The notes under the pieces were generated by a model. The model was given only the letters and a program-made list of their open reading frames with translations. It made no database searches and was not told the origin of the DNA. Shown piece by piece: positions 18,177 through 27,022 of a stretch of 64,000 nucleotides of DNA. Numbering within the stretch: position 1 is the first letter of the stretch; each line of letters opens with the position of its first letter. The stretch is taken from NCBI RefSeq assembly GCF_000768065.1, contig NZ_JRKM01000001.1, forward strand, positions 1,922,001 to 1,986,000, in the 5' to 3' direction. Made by a program: the position numbers and the translations under genes. This DNA is from Aquabacterium sp. NJ1. Lineage in GTDB: Bacteria > Pseudomonadota > Gammaproteobacteria > Burkholderiales > Burkholderiaceae_C.

Positions 18177-19511
18177 TCAGCGATCAGGCTCGATCTCCTT
18201 GAGCTTGCGGTACAAGGACCTGGGGCTGATGCCCAACTTCCTGGCCAGCTCGGCGCGCGTGCCCTGGTGGTGGGCCAACTGGGCACGCAAGGCCTTGCTC
18301 GCGATGTCCTTGATGGTCGTCACTGCCGCGCCTTGCCCTTCACGCGGCCAAGGTGTGCCCACGCTGGCCACCGTGCGCCCCATGTGGCCAGACAACGCAC
18401 GCCGGACATGCGATGCCTCGATCAGATCGCCATCACACAACAAGGTGGCGCGCTCGACCACATTGCGCAGCTCTCGCACATTGCCGGGAAAGTCGCAGGC
18501 GCTGAGCTCGGCCATCGCGCCCTCGCTGAACTGCAGCTGGCGTTCCGGCTCGATGCGCTGGAGCATGGTGTTGGCCAGCAGCGGCAAATCCTCACCGCGT
18601 TCACGCAAAGGCGGCAGGTCGATCGGGAAGACGCTCAGACGATGAAACAGGTCCTCGCGAAACAGCCCCGCCTCGATCATGGCGGGCAAATCACGGTGCG
18701 TGGCCGACACCACGCGCACATCGGCGCGCCGCAAGGCCGTGCTGCCCACACGCCGATACGTGCCCGACTCCAGCAAGCGCAGCAACTTGACCTGCATGGG
18801 CAAGGGGATGTCACCGACCTCGTCCAGAAACAAGGTGCCACCGCTTGCAGCCTCCACCAGCCCGGGCTTGGCACTGGTCGCCCCCGTGAACGCGCCCTTC
18901 TCATGCCCGAACAGCTCGCTCTCGAAAAGCGTCTCCGTCAACGAAGCGCATTCGACCACCACCAGCGGCCCTTTGGCACGCTTGCTCGCCGTGTGCACCG
19001 CCCTGGCCACCAGCTCCTTGCCCGTGCCCGACTCGCCGCGCAGCAAGACCGCAGCCTGCGAAGGCCCCACCCGCGAGACCAGCTCCAGCATCTCGCGGAA
19101 TGGGGCCGAGCGCCCCACCAGCCCCTCGCCCGTCACCGCACCGCTGCCAGCGTTCAACTCGTCCATCTTTTCAACAAAGAGGGTCAAGTCCCCGTTCGGG
19201 TTGCGCAAGGGGATCAGCTCGATATCGACATACGCCTCACCAGCGGGCGTGTGATGGAGGTGCAGCACACGTTCGCGCTGCCCGGAATGCCGGGCCTGGC
19301 TCAGCGGGCAACTCTCCCCGGCCTGATCACAAGGCCGGTCGAAGTGGTGCGAAACCTCGTAACAGGTGCGGCCCACAACCGACTCGAACGCGCCATATCG
19401 CCGTCGATAGGCCGCGTTGGCCGCCAGGATGCGGTACTGCTCATCGAAGAGGATGTGCGGCTCGGCGAGCGTGTTGAGATAGTCGATGAGCTCCGACGGC
19501 AGCACGGACAT
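18177..19511 (-). CDS. Sigma-54-dependent activator with Cys-containing PAS domain
   Basis: 444 aa from ATG 19511 (G-rich ribosome-binding site), with an alternative ATG at 19541. The PAS domain (about 1-115) carries three spaced cysteines, Cys50, Cys61 and Cys68, in [20 protein letters not shown]. The AAA+ domain has GESGTGKE (Walker A), the sigma-54 contact loop GAFTGA and FLDEVGDIP (Walker B). The C-terminal Fis-type helix-turn-helix is about 405-440. It is divergent from the cytochrome bd operon, and two near-identical palindromes plus a -24/-12-like element lie between. Control of cyd genes by redox or gas sensing through the PAS cysteines is therefore likely but inferred. Confidence 0.9.
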   Translation of the reverse strand: MSVLPSELIDYLNTLAEPHILFDEQYRILAANAAYRRRYGAFESVVGRTCYEVSHHFDRPCDQAGESCPLSQARHSGQRERVLHLHHTPAGEAYVDIELIPLRNPNGDLTLFVEKMDELNAGSGAVTGEGLVGRSAPFREMLELVSRVGPSQAAVLLRGESGTGKELVARAVHTASKRAKGPLVVVECASLTETLFESELFGHEKGAFTGATSAKPGLVEAASGGTLFLDEVGDIPLPMQVKLLRLLESGTYRRVGSTALRRADVRVVSATHRDLPAMIEAGLFREDLFHRLSVFPIDLPPLRERGEDLPLLANTMLQRIEPERQLQFSEGAMAELSACDFPGNVRELRNVVERATLLCDGDLIEASHVRRALSGHMGRTVASVGTPWPREGQGAAVTTIKDIASKALRAQLAHHQGTRAELARKLGISPRSLYRKLKEIEPDR

Positions 19512-19549
19512 ACGGTACCCCCAACAGTATTTGGCGCGCATGCCAGTTT

Positions 19550-19586
19550 ATGCCAATCTGGCATGAATGCAACTGCCAATTTGGCA
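19550..19586. promoter_or_regulatory. Paired palindromes, candidate activator binding sites
   Basis: ATGCCAATCTGGCAT at 19550-19564 and TGCCAATTTGGCA at 19574-19586 share the form TGCCAANNTGGCA. Their centres are 23 bases apart, about two helical turns, on the same helix face. They lie about 90-120 bases upstream of the predicted cyd start, the usual place for sigma-54 activator sites, and just upstream of the activator gene itself. Confidence 0.6.
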
Positions 19587-19647
19587 TCACCGCCAGTCAA
19601 AACACACGTAAGTCACTGATTCATAAAGCACGAATCACCCTATCGCG

Positions 19648-19664
19648 CTGGCACGAATCCTGTA
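19648..19664 (+). promoter_or_regulatory. Candidate sigma-54 promoter of the cyd operon
   Basis: CTGGCACGAATCCTGTA matches the -24 element (TGGCACG) fully. The -12 element has GT where GC is usual (GG-N10-GT). A start would fall near 19675, almost on the cydP ATG at 19677, so either cydP is nearly leaderless from this promoter or the element mainly serves cydAB. Confidence 0.45.
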
Positions 19665-19676
19665 ATGAACCTGGAC

Positions 19677-19862
19677 ATGAATCAGACAGACCGACGTTTG
19701 CTGCGTCATGTCATCACGGCTGTGGCGATCAAGCTGATCGCCCTGGCGGCGCTGTGGCAACTCTTTGTGCGCGATGAGCGCGTCATCGTGGACACCGAAC
19801 GCGCAGCCATGCAATTAGGGGTCGCGGCACAGCCTGCGCCCGCTCAAGGAGCTTCCAAGTGA
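19677..19862 (+). CDS. cydP: Small cytochrome bd-associated membrane protein (CydP-like)
   Basis: 61 aa from ATG 19677 (MNQTDRRLLRHVI); an ATG at 19665 would add four residues. It has one transmembrane segment (about 12-32, ITAVAIKLIALAALWQLFV), followed by an acidic/basic segment and an Ala/Pro-rich tail. Its size and place directly before cydA match the small CydP family seen in beta- and gammaproteobacteria. The stop overlaps the GTG start of cydA (GTGA). The role in the oxidase is not established. Confidence 0.8.
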   Translation: MNQTDRRLLRHVITAVAIKLIALAALWQLFVRDERVIVDTERAAMQLGVAAQPAPAQGASK

Positions 19863-21412
19863 TCTCAGAACAACTTGTCGACCTCTCGCGGCTGCAGTTC
19901 GCCGCCACGGCGATGTACCACTTCCTCTTCGTGCCGCTGACACTGGGCATGGTCTGGATGCTGGTCATCATGGAAAGCGTCTACGTCATGACCGGGCAGG
20001 TCATCTGGAAGGACATGACGCGCTTCTGGGGCAAGCTCTTTGGCATCAACTTCGCGCTGGGCGTCACCACCGGCATCACGCTGGAGTTCCAGTTCGGCAC
20101 CAACTGGGCCTACTACTCGCACTATGTGGGCGACATCTTCGGCGCCCCGCTGGCCATCGAAGGCCTGATGGCCTTCTTCCTCGAATCCACCTTCATCGGC
20201 CTGTTCTTCTTTGGTTGGGACCGCCTGAGCCGCACCCAGCATTTGCTGGTGACCCTGCTCATGGCCCTGGGCACCAACCTGTCGGCCTTGTGGATCCTGA
20301 TCGCCAATGGCTGGATGCAGAACCCGGTGGGGGCCGAGTTCAGCTGGCAGACCATGCGCATGGAGATGGTCGACTTCTGGGCCGTCGTCTTCAACCCGGA
20401 TGCGCAGGCCAAGTTCGTTCACACCGTGTCCGCCGGCTACGTCACGGGCGCCATGTTCGTGCTGTCCGTGTCGAGCTGGTACCTGCTCAAGGGGCGTGAT
20501 GTCGAATTCGCCAAGCGCAGCTTCCGGGTGGCCTCGGCCTTCGGCCTCGCCTCTGTGCTCAGCGTGATCGTGCTGGGCGATGAGTCGGGCTACACCGTGG
20601 GCGAAGCGCAGCAAACCAAGATGGCCGCACTCGAAGCCATGTGGCACACCGAGCCAGCGCCTGCCGGACTCAAGCTCATCGCAGGCATCAACGAAGCACA
20701 ACGCAAGAACGACTGGGAAATCGAGGTGCCTTATGTCATGGGCCTGATCGGCACACGCTCGGTGAGCAAGCAGATTCCGGGCATCCATGACATCGTCGAG
20801 CGCAATCGCGAACGCATCGTGCGCGGCATCGTGGCCGTCACCGCGCTGGAGACCTTGCGCCACAACCGGCAGGACACCGTGGCCCGCAAGGTGCTCGAAG
20901 ACAACAAGCATGACCTGGGCTTCGGGTTGCTGCTCAAGAAGTATGTGAGTGACGTCCGCCAGGCCACGCCCGCCATGATCGACCAGGCAGCACGCGACAC
21001 CATCCCCCGCGTCACACCGATGTTCTGGGGCTTCCGCGCCATGGTCGGGCTGGGCTTCGCCATGCTGGCCCTGTTTGCCATGGCCTTCTGGAGCACGCTC
21101 AAAGGCGCCTGCCAGAAGCACCGCTGGCTGCTGCGCTGGGCCCTGATCATGCTGCCCACACCGTGGCTGGCCTGCGAGCTGGGCTGGTTCGTCGCCGAAT
21201 ACGGTCGCCAACCCTGGACGATCTACGGCGTGCTGCCCACCCACCTGAGCGTCTCCACGCTCAGCGTTGAAAGCCTCTATGGCTCGCTGGCCGGCTTCAT
21301 TGGTTTCTACACCGTGCTGTTGGTGGTGGAGATGTTCCTGATGGTGAAGTTCGCGCGCATGGGGCCCGGCAGCCTGGGCACGGGCCGCTACATGAACGAG
21401 CCCGCTCACTGA
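19859..21412 (+). CDS. cydA: Cytochrome bd ubiquinol oxidase subunit I
   Basis: 517 aa from GTG 19859, behind AAGGAG. The characteristic block EFQFGTNWAYYSHYVGD-I is followed by LAIEGLMAFFLEST, with about nine membrane helices. The Q-loop is long (from GDESGYTVGEAQQTKMAALE through the DIVERNRERI region), which places it in the long-Q-loop CydA group rather than the CioA type. It carries the hemes b558, b595 and d, oxidises ubiquinol and reduces oxygen with high affinity. The operon continues with cydB, cydX and a YbgE-like gene. Confidence 0.96.
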   Translation: MISEQLVDLSRLQFAATAMYHFLFVPLTLGMVWMLVIMESVYVMTGQVIWKDMTRFWGKLFGINFALGVTTGITLEFQFGTNWAYYSHYVGDIFGAPLAIEGLMAFFLESTFIGLFFFGWDRLSRTQHLLVTLLMALGTNLSALWILIANGWMQNPVGAEFSWQTMRMEMVDFWAVVFNPDAQAKFVHTVSAGYVTGAMFVLSVSSWYLLKGRDVEFAKRSFRVASAFGLASVLSVIVLGDESGYTVGEAQQTKMAALEAMWHTEPAPAGLKLIAGINEAQRKNDWEIEVPYVMGLIGTRSVSKQIPGIHDIVERNRERIVRGIVAVTALETLRHNRQDTVARKVLEDNKHDLGFGLLLKKYVSDVRQATPAMIDQAARDTIPRVTPMFWGFRAMVGLGFAMLALFAMAFWSTLKGACQKHRWLLRWALIMLPTPWLACELGWFVAEYGRQPWTIYGVLPTHLSVSTLSVESLYGSLAGFIGFYTVLLVVEMFLMVKFARMGPGSLGTGRYMNEPAH

Positions 21413-21436
21413 CGCGCAGACATCCAGGAGAAAGAC

Positions 21437-22573
21437 ATGCTTGATTACCCTACGCTCAAAGTCATCTGGTGGCTGCTGGTCGGTGTGCTGCTGGTCGGCT
21501 TCGCCATCATGGATGGGCACGACATGGGGGTGGGCACCTTGCTGCCCTTCGTCGGCCGCAACGATGTCGAACGCCGTGTTGTCATCAACACCGTCGGCCC
21601 GCACTGGGATGGCAACCAGGTGTGGTTCATCACCGGGGGCGGTGCCATCTTTGCCGCGTGGCCGCTGGTGTATGCCTCCGCGTTCAGCGGCTTCTACTGG
21701 GCCATGCTGGCCGTGCTGTGGGCCCTGTTCTTCAGGCCGGTCGGCTTTGACTACCGCAGCAAGATCCACAACGCCACCTGGCGCAACACCTGGGACTGGG
21801 GCCTGTTCGTGGGCGGCGCCGTGCCACCCCTGATCTTTGGCGTGGCCTTCGGCAACTTGCTGCAGGGTGTGCCCTTCAACTTTGACATCTACCTGGTGCC
21901 CAGCTACAGCGGTACCTTCTGGCAACTGCTCAACCCCTTTGCCTTGCTCACCGGCGTGGTCAGCAGCGCGATGATCACCTTGCAAGGTGCCAGCTACCTG
22001 GCCCACCGCACCGAAGGCACCGTTCAACAAAGAGCCATCTCGGCGGGCACGGGCGCGGCCTTGGTGATGGTCGTGGCCTTCATCGGCGCGGGTGTCTGGC
22101 TGCAAACCATCCCGGGCTACCGCATCACGTCCATGCTGGACACGGCTGCCCTGCCCGACCCCTTGAACAAGACGGTGGTGCGCGAAGCAGGTGCCTGGAT
22201 GGCCAACTACGGCCGCGCACCGGCCCTGTGGTTGCTGCCCGCCCTGGGTGTGCTCGGGGCGCTCGGGGCGGCGCTCCTGATGAAGGCCCGCCGGACGCTC
22301 AGCGCCTTCGTGGCCTCGTCACTGGGCATCGTCGGCGTGATCGGCACGGCTGGCTGCAGCATGTTCCCCTTTGTCATGCCCTCAAGCAGCGCGCCCAATG
22401 CCAGCCTCACGGTGTGGGACAGCGTCTCCAGCCACCTGACCTTGAGCCTGATGTTCTGGGCCACGCTGATCTTCATGCCGCTGATCATCAGTTACACCGC
22501 CTGGGCCTACCGCGTGATGCGCGGCAAGGTCACCGAGGCCTACATCCGCGAGCACGATCACGCCGCGTATTGA
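21437..22573 (+). CDS. cydB: Cytochrome bd ubiquinol oxidase subunit II
   Basis: 378 aa, AGGAG before ATG 21437. It has the CydB pattern of multiple membrane helices with the conserved start LIPW-like WWLLVGVLLVGFAIMDGHDMG and GNQVWFITGGGAIFAAWP. It is the structural partner of CydA in the inner membrane. It lies 24 bases after cydA and 39 before cydX. Confidence 0.96.
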   Translation: MLDYPTLKVIWWLLVGVLLVGFAIMDGHDMGVGTLLPFVGRNDVERRVVINTVGPHWDGNQVWFITGGGAIFAAWPLVYASAFSGFYWAMLAVLWALFFRPVGFDYRSKIHNATWRNTWDWGLFVGGAVPPLIFGVAFGNLLQGVPFNFDIYLVPSYSGTFWQLLNPFALLTGVVSSAMITLQGASYLAHRTEGTVQQRAISAGTGAALVMVVAFIGAGVWLQTIPGYRITSMLDTAALPDPLNKTVVREAGAWMANYGRAPALWLLPALGVLGALGAALLMKARRTLSAFVASSLGIVGVIGTAGCSMFPFVMPSSSAPNASLTVWDSVSSHLTLSLMFWATLIFMPLIISYTAWAYRVMRGKVTEAYIREHDHAAY

Positions 22574-22612
22574 CGGCCTGAACGAACCAGCAGCCAACAT
22601 AAGGAGCATCTC

Positions 22613-22735
22613 ATGTGGTACTTCACCTGGATTCTGGGCATCGGCTTCGCCGTGCTCCTGGCCATCCTCAACGCGATGTGGGGAGAAAACCAGGACGCCC
22701 GCGTGCAATCGCATCGCTCATCTGACGACGCTTGA
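22613..22735 (+). CDS. cydX: Cytochrome bd small subunit X
   Basis: 40 aa. ATG 22613 follows AAGGAG with correct spacing. The protein MWYFTWILGIGFAVLLAILN... has one membrane helix and the conserved W/Y-rich start, with AMWGE after the helix. CydX stabilises the oxidase and its heme b595/d site. Its stop overlaps a TTG codon of the next reading frame. Confidence 0.94.
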   Translation: MWYFTWILGIGFAVLLAILNAMWGENQDARVQSHRSSDDA

Positions 22736-22746
22736 ACGGCTTGGCC

Positions 22747-23055
22747 ATGCGCAACGAGCCCCTCGCACGGCTGCCAGAAGCGCCAAACATGCCCGACGGG
22801 CGGCCTTTGCACTGGCCCAGCCTGATCGTGGCACTGGCCATCATGCTGGCAGGCACGGCCTACCCACCGCTGCTGACCTCGCCGGCAGGTCACGTTGACC
22901 ACCGGCTCGCCAGCCTGGTCTTCATGGCCATGGCCGCGGGCTTTGTACGCGGCGTCGGTTTTGTGCCGCGATACTGGTTATGGCGGGTGCTGTTCTCTGG
23001 TTGGTCATGTGCCTTGGCCCTGATGGCGGCCGTCTGGCTGAAATGGCTTCACTAG
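22747..23055 (+). CDS. ybgE: Cyd operon YbgE-family membrane protein
   Basis: 102 aa from ATG 22747; a TTG at 22732, overlapping the cydX stop, would add five residues. There are three hydrophobic segments (about 25-45, 55-75, 80-100) and the GFVPRYWLWRVLFSGW motif, which resembles the YbgE family that follows cydX in many genomes. Its function in bd oxidase assembly is unproven. Confidence 0.78.
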   Translation: MRNEPLARLPEAPNMPDGRPLHWPSLIVALAIMLAGTAYPPLLTSPAGHVDHRLASLVFMAMAAGFVRGVGFVPRYWLWRVLFSGWSCALALMAAVWLKWLH

Positions 23056-23064
23056 GGGCCGCAG

Positions 23065-23625
23065 ATGTATTTCCGCATCCTGCATGACGAATCACAGGGG
23101 CTGGTGAGCTACCTGCTGGCCGACCTGGATGCGCGCGAGGCCGTGGTGATTGACCCGAGGGCGCAAGACGTCCGCATCATCGAAGCCATGCTGCAGGAGC
23201 ACCATCTGTTGCTCAAGGCCCGGCTGTTCACGCACGCGCACGACGGCCTGGCGCCTGCTGATGCGCAGATCCGCTCGCAACAGCTGCAGCAAGGGGGCCT
23301 GGTCGAACTGGGGGCCGAGCACTTGCGCATCCTGAACACACCGGGCCACACCGCCGATTGCCTGAGTTTCCTGTGGCGGGACCGCCTGTTTTGCGGCGGG
23401 CTGCTTTCGGCGGCAGAATGCCCGAGGCAACCCAAGGTGGCCGCACCGCAAGCCATGTGGGACAGCGTCATGAACACCGTCTTCAAACTCCCCGCCGAGA
23501 CCTTGACATTCTCCAGTCATGCCCGAGCCACATCGCCGGTCAGCACGGTGATGGCACAACGCCGACACCACCCCTGGTTCTCCGGGCTCAGCAGAGATGA
23601 CTTCCTTAACCTGATGCCGCACTGA
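23065..23625 (+). CDS. Degenerate metallo-beta-lactamase-fold protein (ETHE1-like)
   Basis: 186 aa. The start (MYFRILHDESQGLVSYLLAD) and the block AVVIDPR match the ETHE1/glyoxalase II family, but the metal site is damaged. The canonical THxHxDH is THAHDGL here (His57 and His59 kept, the Asp and third His lost). The Asp of the FTGD motif is Gly112 (FCGG). The His in NTPGHT and a C-terminal His in SSHARAT remain. A two-metal hydrolase or a mononuclear-iron dioxygenase is therefore unlikely, and the protein may be structural or regulatory. It sits in the cyd operon, ten bases after the YbgE-like gene. Confidence 0.8.
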   Translation: MYFRILHDESQGLVSYLLADLDAREAVVIDPRAQDVRIIEAMLQEHHLLLKARLFTHAHDGLAPADAQIRSQQLQQGGLVELGAEHLRILNTPGHTADCLSFLWRDRLFCGGLLSAAECPRQPKVAAPQAMWDSVMNTVFKLPAETLTFSSHARATSPVSTVMAQRRHHPWFSGLSRDDFLNLMPH

Positions 23626-23632
23626 TTCCGCC

Positions 23633-24337
23633 ATGAAATCTCACATCGAACTGGTCAACAACGAACTGGATGTGCTGTCCAGCCTGGTCCCGCTGCACGC
23701 AGCGCGCATCATCGAGCTGGGCTGCGGCGCAGCGGCCCTGGCACGCGAGTTGACGCAACGCCACCCTGATGCAAGCTACGTTGGCTACGAGGTGGACCTG
23801 ATCCAGCACGGGCGCAACCTCCAGGCGCCTGCGGCCGGCATGCAGTTCGAGGTCGGCGGGGCGGAGAAGATCCCGCAAGCGGATGCGCAGTTTGATCTGG
23901 CCTTGATGCTCAAGTCCTTGCACCATGTGCCGCTTGACAGCATGGACCAGGCTTTGAATGAAGTCGCCAGGGTGCTCAAGCCCGAAGGCTTCCTGTATGT
24001 GTCAGAACCGCTCTACGAGGGGGCGCTCAATGACATCGTCAAGCTGTTCAACGACGAGGGGCTCGTGCGTGCGGAAGCCCAGAAGGCGGTGGACCGCGCC
24101 ACCGAATCACCTCAGGCACGTTTCGCAGAAGTGGCGCGCGTCAGGTTTGACATGCCCGTTCATTTCCAGGACTACCCACAATTCGAGCAGCGCATGATGC
24201 GCCCGACCTACAAGGACCATGGCATCGACGACGCCATGATCGAACGCGTCCGGGCGCCCTTCGAGGTGCATTGCGGCCCGGACGGCGCCCATTTCGTTCG
24301 CCCCATGCTGGTCCGTTTGCTCCAGCGCATTCGCTGA
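23633..24337 (+). CDS. Class I SAM-dependent methyltransferase
   Basis: 234 aa, starting eight bases after the metallo-beta-lactamase-fold gene. The SAM-binding motif is IIELGCGAAALA (residues about 26-37), with the acidic motif II YVGYEVD and a motif IV-like LALMLKSLHHV. The layout is that of the UbiE/type-11 methyltransferases. Substrate unknown. As the last gene of the cyd transcript it could act on quinones, but nothing in the sequence proves it. Confidence 0.85.
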   Translation: MKSHIELVNNELDVLSSLVPLHAARIIELGCGAAALARELTQRHPDASYVGYEVDLIQHGRNLQAPAAGMQFEVGGAEKIPQADAQFDLALMLKSLHHVPLDSMDQALNEVARVLKPEGFLYVSEPLYEGALNDIVKLFNDEGLVRAEAQKAVDRATESPQARFAEVARVRFDMPVHFQDYPQFEQRMMRPTYKDHGIDDAMIERVRAPFEVHCGPDGAHFVRPMLVRLLQRIR

Positions 24338-24359
24338 TCCGGCGACGCGCCGCGCCCGT

Positions 24360-24785
24360 CTACTTGTCTGCAAAAAACTGGTCGATCTTGCTGCCCAGCA
24401 GGAAGCCATGGTCTTGCTCATGCAGCCCCAGATGCGCCAGGTGATCCCGGACCTGTTGCGTGACAGCGTGCACCGCCTCCAGCCCCTGTTCGGCGACCAG
24501 TTGCGCCATGAGCTCGCAACGCAAGGCCAGCAGCCCGCGCAACTCTTCCAGCTCCCGCGACTGGATGGATGACTTCTCGCCCGGCCTTCTGGCCGCCTCG
24601 GCTTGAAACGCAAGGTGCGTTCGCGCCAGCAGGTGATTGAGGTCCGCATCTGAACCCAGTGAAATGCCCAGCAGGCGGGCCAAGGTGGCGATGCGCATGC
24701 TCACAGGCAGCAACTCGTCCAATTTGCGCAAGTCGCGGTTCGAGACGGAGGCCGAGGTAAGAGAAGGCGAGTTTTCTGATGTCAT
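24360..24785 (-). CDS. Hypothetical protein, 141 aa
   Basis: Convergent with the methyltransferase gene, 22 bases away. ATG 24785 is taken as start; a GTG at 24800 would add five residues. It is predicted to be mostly alpha-helical and rich in Leu, Glu and Arg, with no signal peptide or membrane segment. A central stretch (RRPGEKSSIQSRELEELRG) is charged. I recognise no family. Confidence 0.65.
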   Translation of the reverse strand: MTSENSPSLTSASVSNRDLRKLDELLPVSMRIATLARLLGISLGSDADLNHLLARTHLAFQAEAARRPGEKSSIQSRELEELRGLLALRCELMAQLVAEQGLEAVHAVTQQVRDHLAHLGLHEQDHGFLLGSKIDQFFADK

Positions 24786-24961
24786 CACAACGCGATTCAC
24801 AATATTCTGCTTACCCGCCCCACAACGGGAGGGCGCGCACCATGCGAGCCTACTCCTGATCCAGCGGTGCGTGCAATGGGTTGGCCCGCCATGGCAGTCG
24901 GCGCACCAGTGCTGCTAGCAGTGGCACTGGCTGAATCGATCTAACGAATAAGAGACATGGT
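24786..24961. other. Intergenic gap
   Basis: About 175 bases between two minus-strand genes. Nothing beyond a possible promoter for the 141-aa gene is visible. Confidence 0.3.
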
Positions 24962-26344
24962 TTAGTTCGATGGGGACCGGCGAGGGAGACTCAGCGTTAC
25001 CGTCAAGCCACGATCATGCTCAGGCTCCGTGCAAGTCAGGGTGACCTCGGCTTCGAGCCGAGCAGCAATTTCCTTGACGATAGACAGGCCCAATCCAGAG
25101 CCGCTTTCCTCTGTCCCCAAAATTCGATAGAACGGTTCGAAAACGCGCTCCCGCTCTGGCGCGGGAATGCCCGGACCATGGTCGCTGACGGTGATGTTGA
25201 CATGCTCAGCGTTCAGGTGCACGCCGACATCGATCTGGCTTCCCTGCTGGCTGTAGCGGATGGCGTTGTCCACCAGGTTCTTCACGACGGTCAGGATCGC
25301 CATTTCATCGGCAACGACCACCGCGTCGTCGCTGTTGGTCATCCCCAGATCAATGTTTTTAGCTTCCGCCTGGTAGATGAAATCTTCAATGACTTTGCGG
25401 ACCAAAAGGTCAACTGCCACCGATGATGTCGCATTTCTTGGCGAGTCAGCTTGAGCACGAGCCAACGATAAAAGTTGCTCAAGCAGATGGCGCCCCCGCT
25501 CGATTCCCTCACGGACAGTGATCAAACGGTCTTTGGCCGTGGCGGACATGTCAGCTTGTGCCAGACGCTCTGTCTGCAAAGACAGAGCCGCCAGCGGCGA
25601 CCGCAGTTCATGTGCTGCATCAGCCAAGAAGCGTCGCTGCATATCCATGGATTGTTTCACTCTGGCAAGCAGCCCGTTGATGGCAGCCAGGAACGGCCGC
25701 AACTCGACAGGCACGTTGTCTACCTCTACAGGATGCAGCGCTTGTTCGGATCGGGCGTTGACCTCATCTGAAAGTTGCGTGAGCGGGGTCAGCAGCTTGC
25801 GCACCATGGTGGCGACCACCAGGACAAGCAATGGCGCGAGCAGCAGCATGGGCGCGATGGTCCGCAAGGCGCTGCCTCGCGCTATTTCATTGCGCATGCC
25901 TGCTTCCTGGGCAACGACCACGCGAGATCCGTCTGTCGTGGATCGAATCACAACGCGATAGTCTTCTCCATCCACTGACAAGGTGTGAAGTCCATCGTTG
26001 ATGCTTGACGGGATGTTCAAGTTGACCGTGGACTCTGAACTACGGGCAGGCAGCCCAGTCCGTGGCACCCACTGCACTGAAACGCGGGTCTCCTCATCCG
26101 CATCGGGCGTCGATAAATCCGTATTCAAACGGCCCGCGTGCTGGCTCGGTGTCATCGCTGCCAGGACCGCGATTTGTTTGAGCATGCTGTCTTGCAACTC
26201 ATGCGCTTGCGCCAGGGCTGCAGTGAATGACACGACGCCTGCAACCAGCGCTGCAAACAGACTGGTAACAGCCAGGAAGAAAGACAGCCGGAACTGAAGG
26301 GAGTGCTTCAAACGAGCCCTCAAACGGGTTTGGAAACCATCCAT
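24962..26344 (-). CDS. Sensor histidine kinase of the QseC/TctE type
   Basis: 460 aa. It has an N-terminal membrane helix (about 18-42), a periplasmic sensor of about 110 residues, a second helix (about 160-182), HAMP, and the phosphoacceptor box [20 protein letters not shown]. The ATPase domain has N-box [10 protein letters not shown]1 DHGPGIP and G2 GSGLGLSIV. Its start lies 25 bases inside the 3' end of the response regulator gene, so translation is coupled. The signal is unknown; related kinases sense cations or cationic peptides. It is preceded on the same strand by membrane-protein genes it may control. Confidence 0.93.
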   Translation of the reverse strand: MDGFQTRLRARLKHSLQFRLSFFLAVTSLFAALVAGVVSFTAALAQAHELQDSMLKQIAVLAAMTPSQHAGRLNTDLSTPDADEETRVSVQWVPRTGLPARSSESTVNLNIPSSINDGLHTLSVDGEDYRVVIRSTTDGSRVVVAQEAGMRNEIARGSALRTIAPMLLLAPLLVLVVATMVRKLLTPLTQLSDEVNARSEQALHPVEVDNVPVELRPFLAAINGLLARVKQSMDMQRRFLADAAHELRSPLAALSLQTERLAQADMSATAKDRLITVREGIERGRHLLEQLLSLARAQADSPRNATSSVAVDLLVRKVIEDFIYQAEAKNIDLGMTNSDDAVVVADEMAILTVVKNLVDNAIRYSQQGSQIDVGVHLNAEHVNITVSDHGPGIPAPERERVFEPFYRILGTEESGSGLGLSIVKEIAARLEAEVTLTCTEPEHDRGLTVTLSLPRRSPSN

Positions 26345-26985
26345 CCCACCCCCCTTACGTTCTTGATGATGTCTGCACCCAACTTGCGCCTGATCGCATG
26401 AATCAGGTATTCCACAGCATTGCTCTCGACTTCTTCCCCCCAGCCGTAGATGCGGTCTTCCAGTTCACTGCGTGACAAGATCGCCCCGGGGCGAATCAGC
26501 AGCGCCTGCAGCAAGGCAAATTCGCGTCCGGACAACTGGATCGGCGTCGCATCGCGGACCTGGGCCTGCCGGGTGGTGGGGTCGAGCGAAACCATCCCGT
26601 TGCCCAGTACAGGCGCCGCATTGCCATTCTTGCGCCGCAACACAGCGCGCATGCGTGCCAGCAACTCTGCCATTTGAAATGGCTTGAGCACGTAGTCATC
26701 GGCGCCCCCGTCCAGGCCTTGCAGGCGGTCATCGAGGCCGTCTCGTGCCGTGATGATGAGCAAAGGCACGGGGTTGTCTGTTGCACGCACGCTGCGCAAG
26801 ACATCCAGGCCGTCCTTGCCTGGCAGCCCCAGGTCGAGCAACACAAGGTCGTAATGCTGGCTCTTCAAGGTACCCAGAGCGGTCAAGCCATTGCGTACCC
26901 AGTCCGTCGCGTATGACGCGTCCTTCAAGGCAGCAAGGACGGCCTCGCCAATCATCGGATCATCTTCCACCAGCAAGACGCGCAT
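26320..26985 (-). CDS. OmpR-family response regulator (QseB/PmrA type)
   Basis: 221 aa from ATG 26985, with AGGAG just upstream and the receiver starting at once ([13 protein letters not shown]). The acceptor Asp lies in VLLDLGLPG (about residue 51) and the conserved Lys in LKPF. A winged-helix DNA-binding domain fills the C-terminus ([18 protein letters not shown]). It overlaps the kinase gene by 25 bases and follows the DUF347 gene by 37 bases on the same strand. Confidence 0.94.
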   Translation of the reverse strand: MRVLLVEDDPMIGEAVLAALKDASYATDWVRNGLTALGTLKSQHYDLVLLDLGLPGKDGLDVLRSVRATDNPVPLLIITARDGLDDRLQGLDGGADDYVLKPFQMAELLARMRAVLRRKNGNAAPVLGNGMVSLDPTTRQAQVRDATPIQLSGREFALLQALLIRPGAILSRSELEDRIYGWGEEVESNAVEYLIHAIRRKLGADIIKNVRGVGWMVSKPV

Positions 26986-27022
26986 GCGATCTCCTGTGTC
27001 CACTTGAGGAGATCCAGTGTAA

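Noticed and set aside
19665-19676. Earlier ATG of cydP
   Set aside because: It would lie upstream of the predicted sigma-54 start and adds only four residues.
19865-22105. Long minus-strand frame opposite cydA and cydB
   Set aside because: Shadow of the cyd genes; codon composition and protein composition are not those of a real gene.
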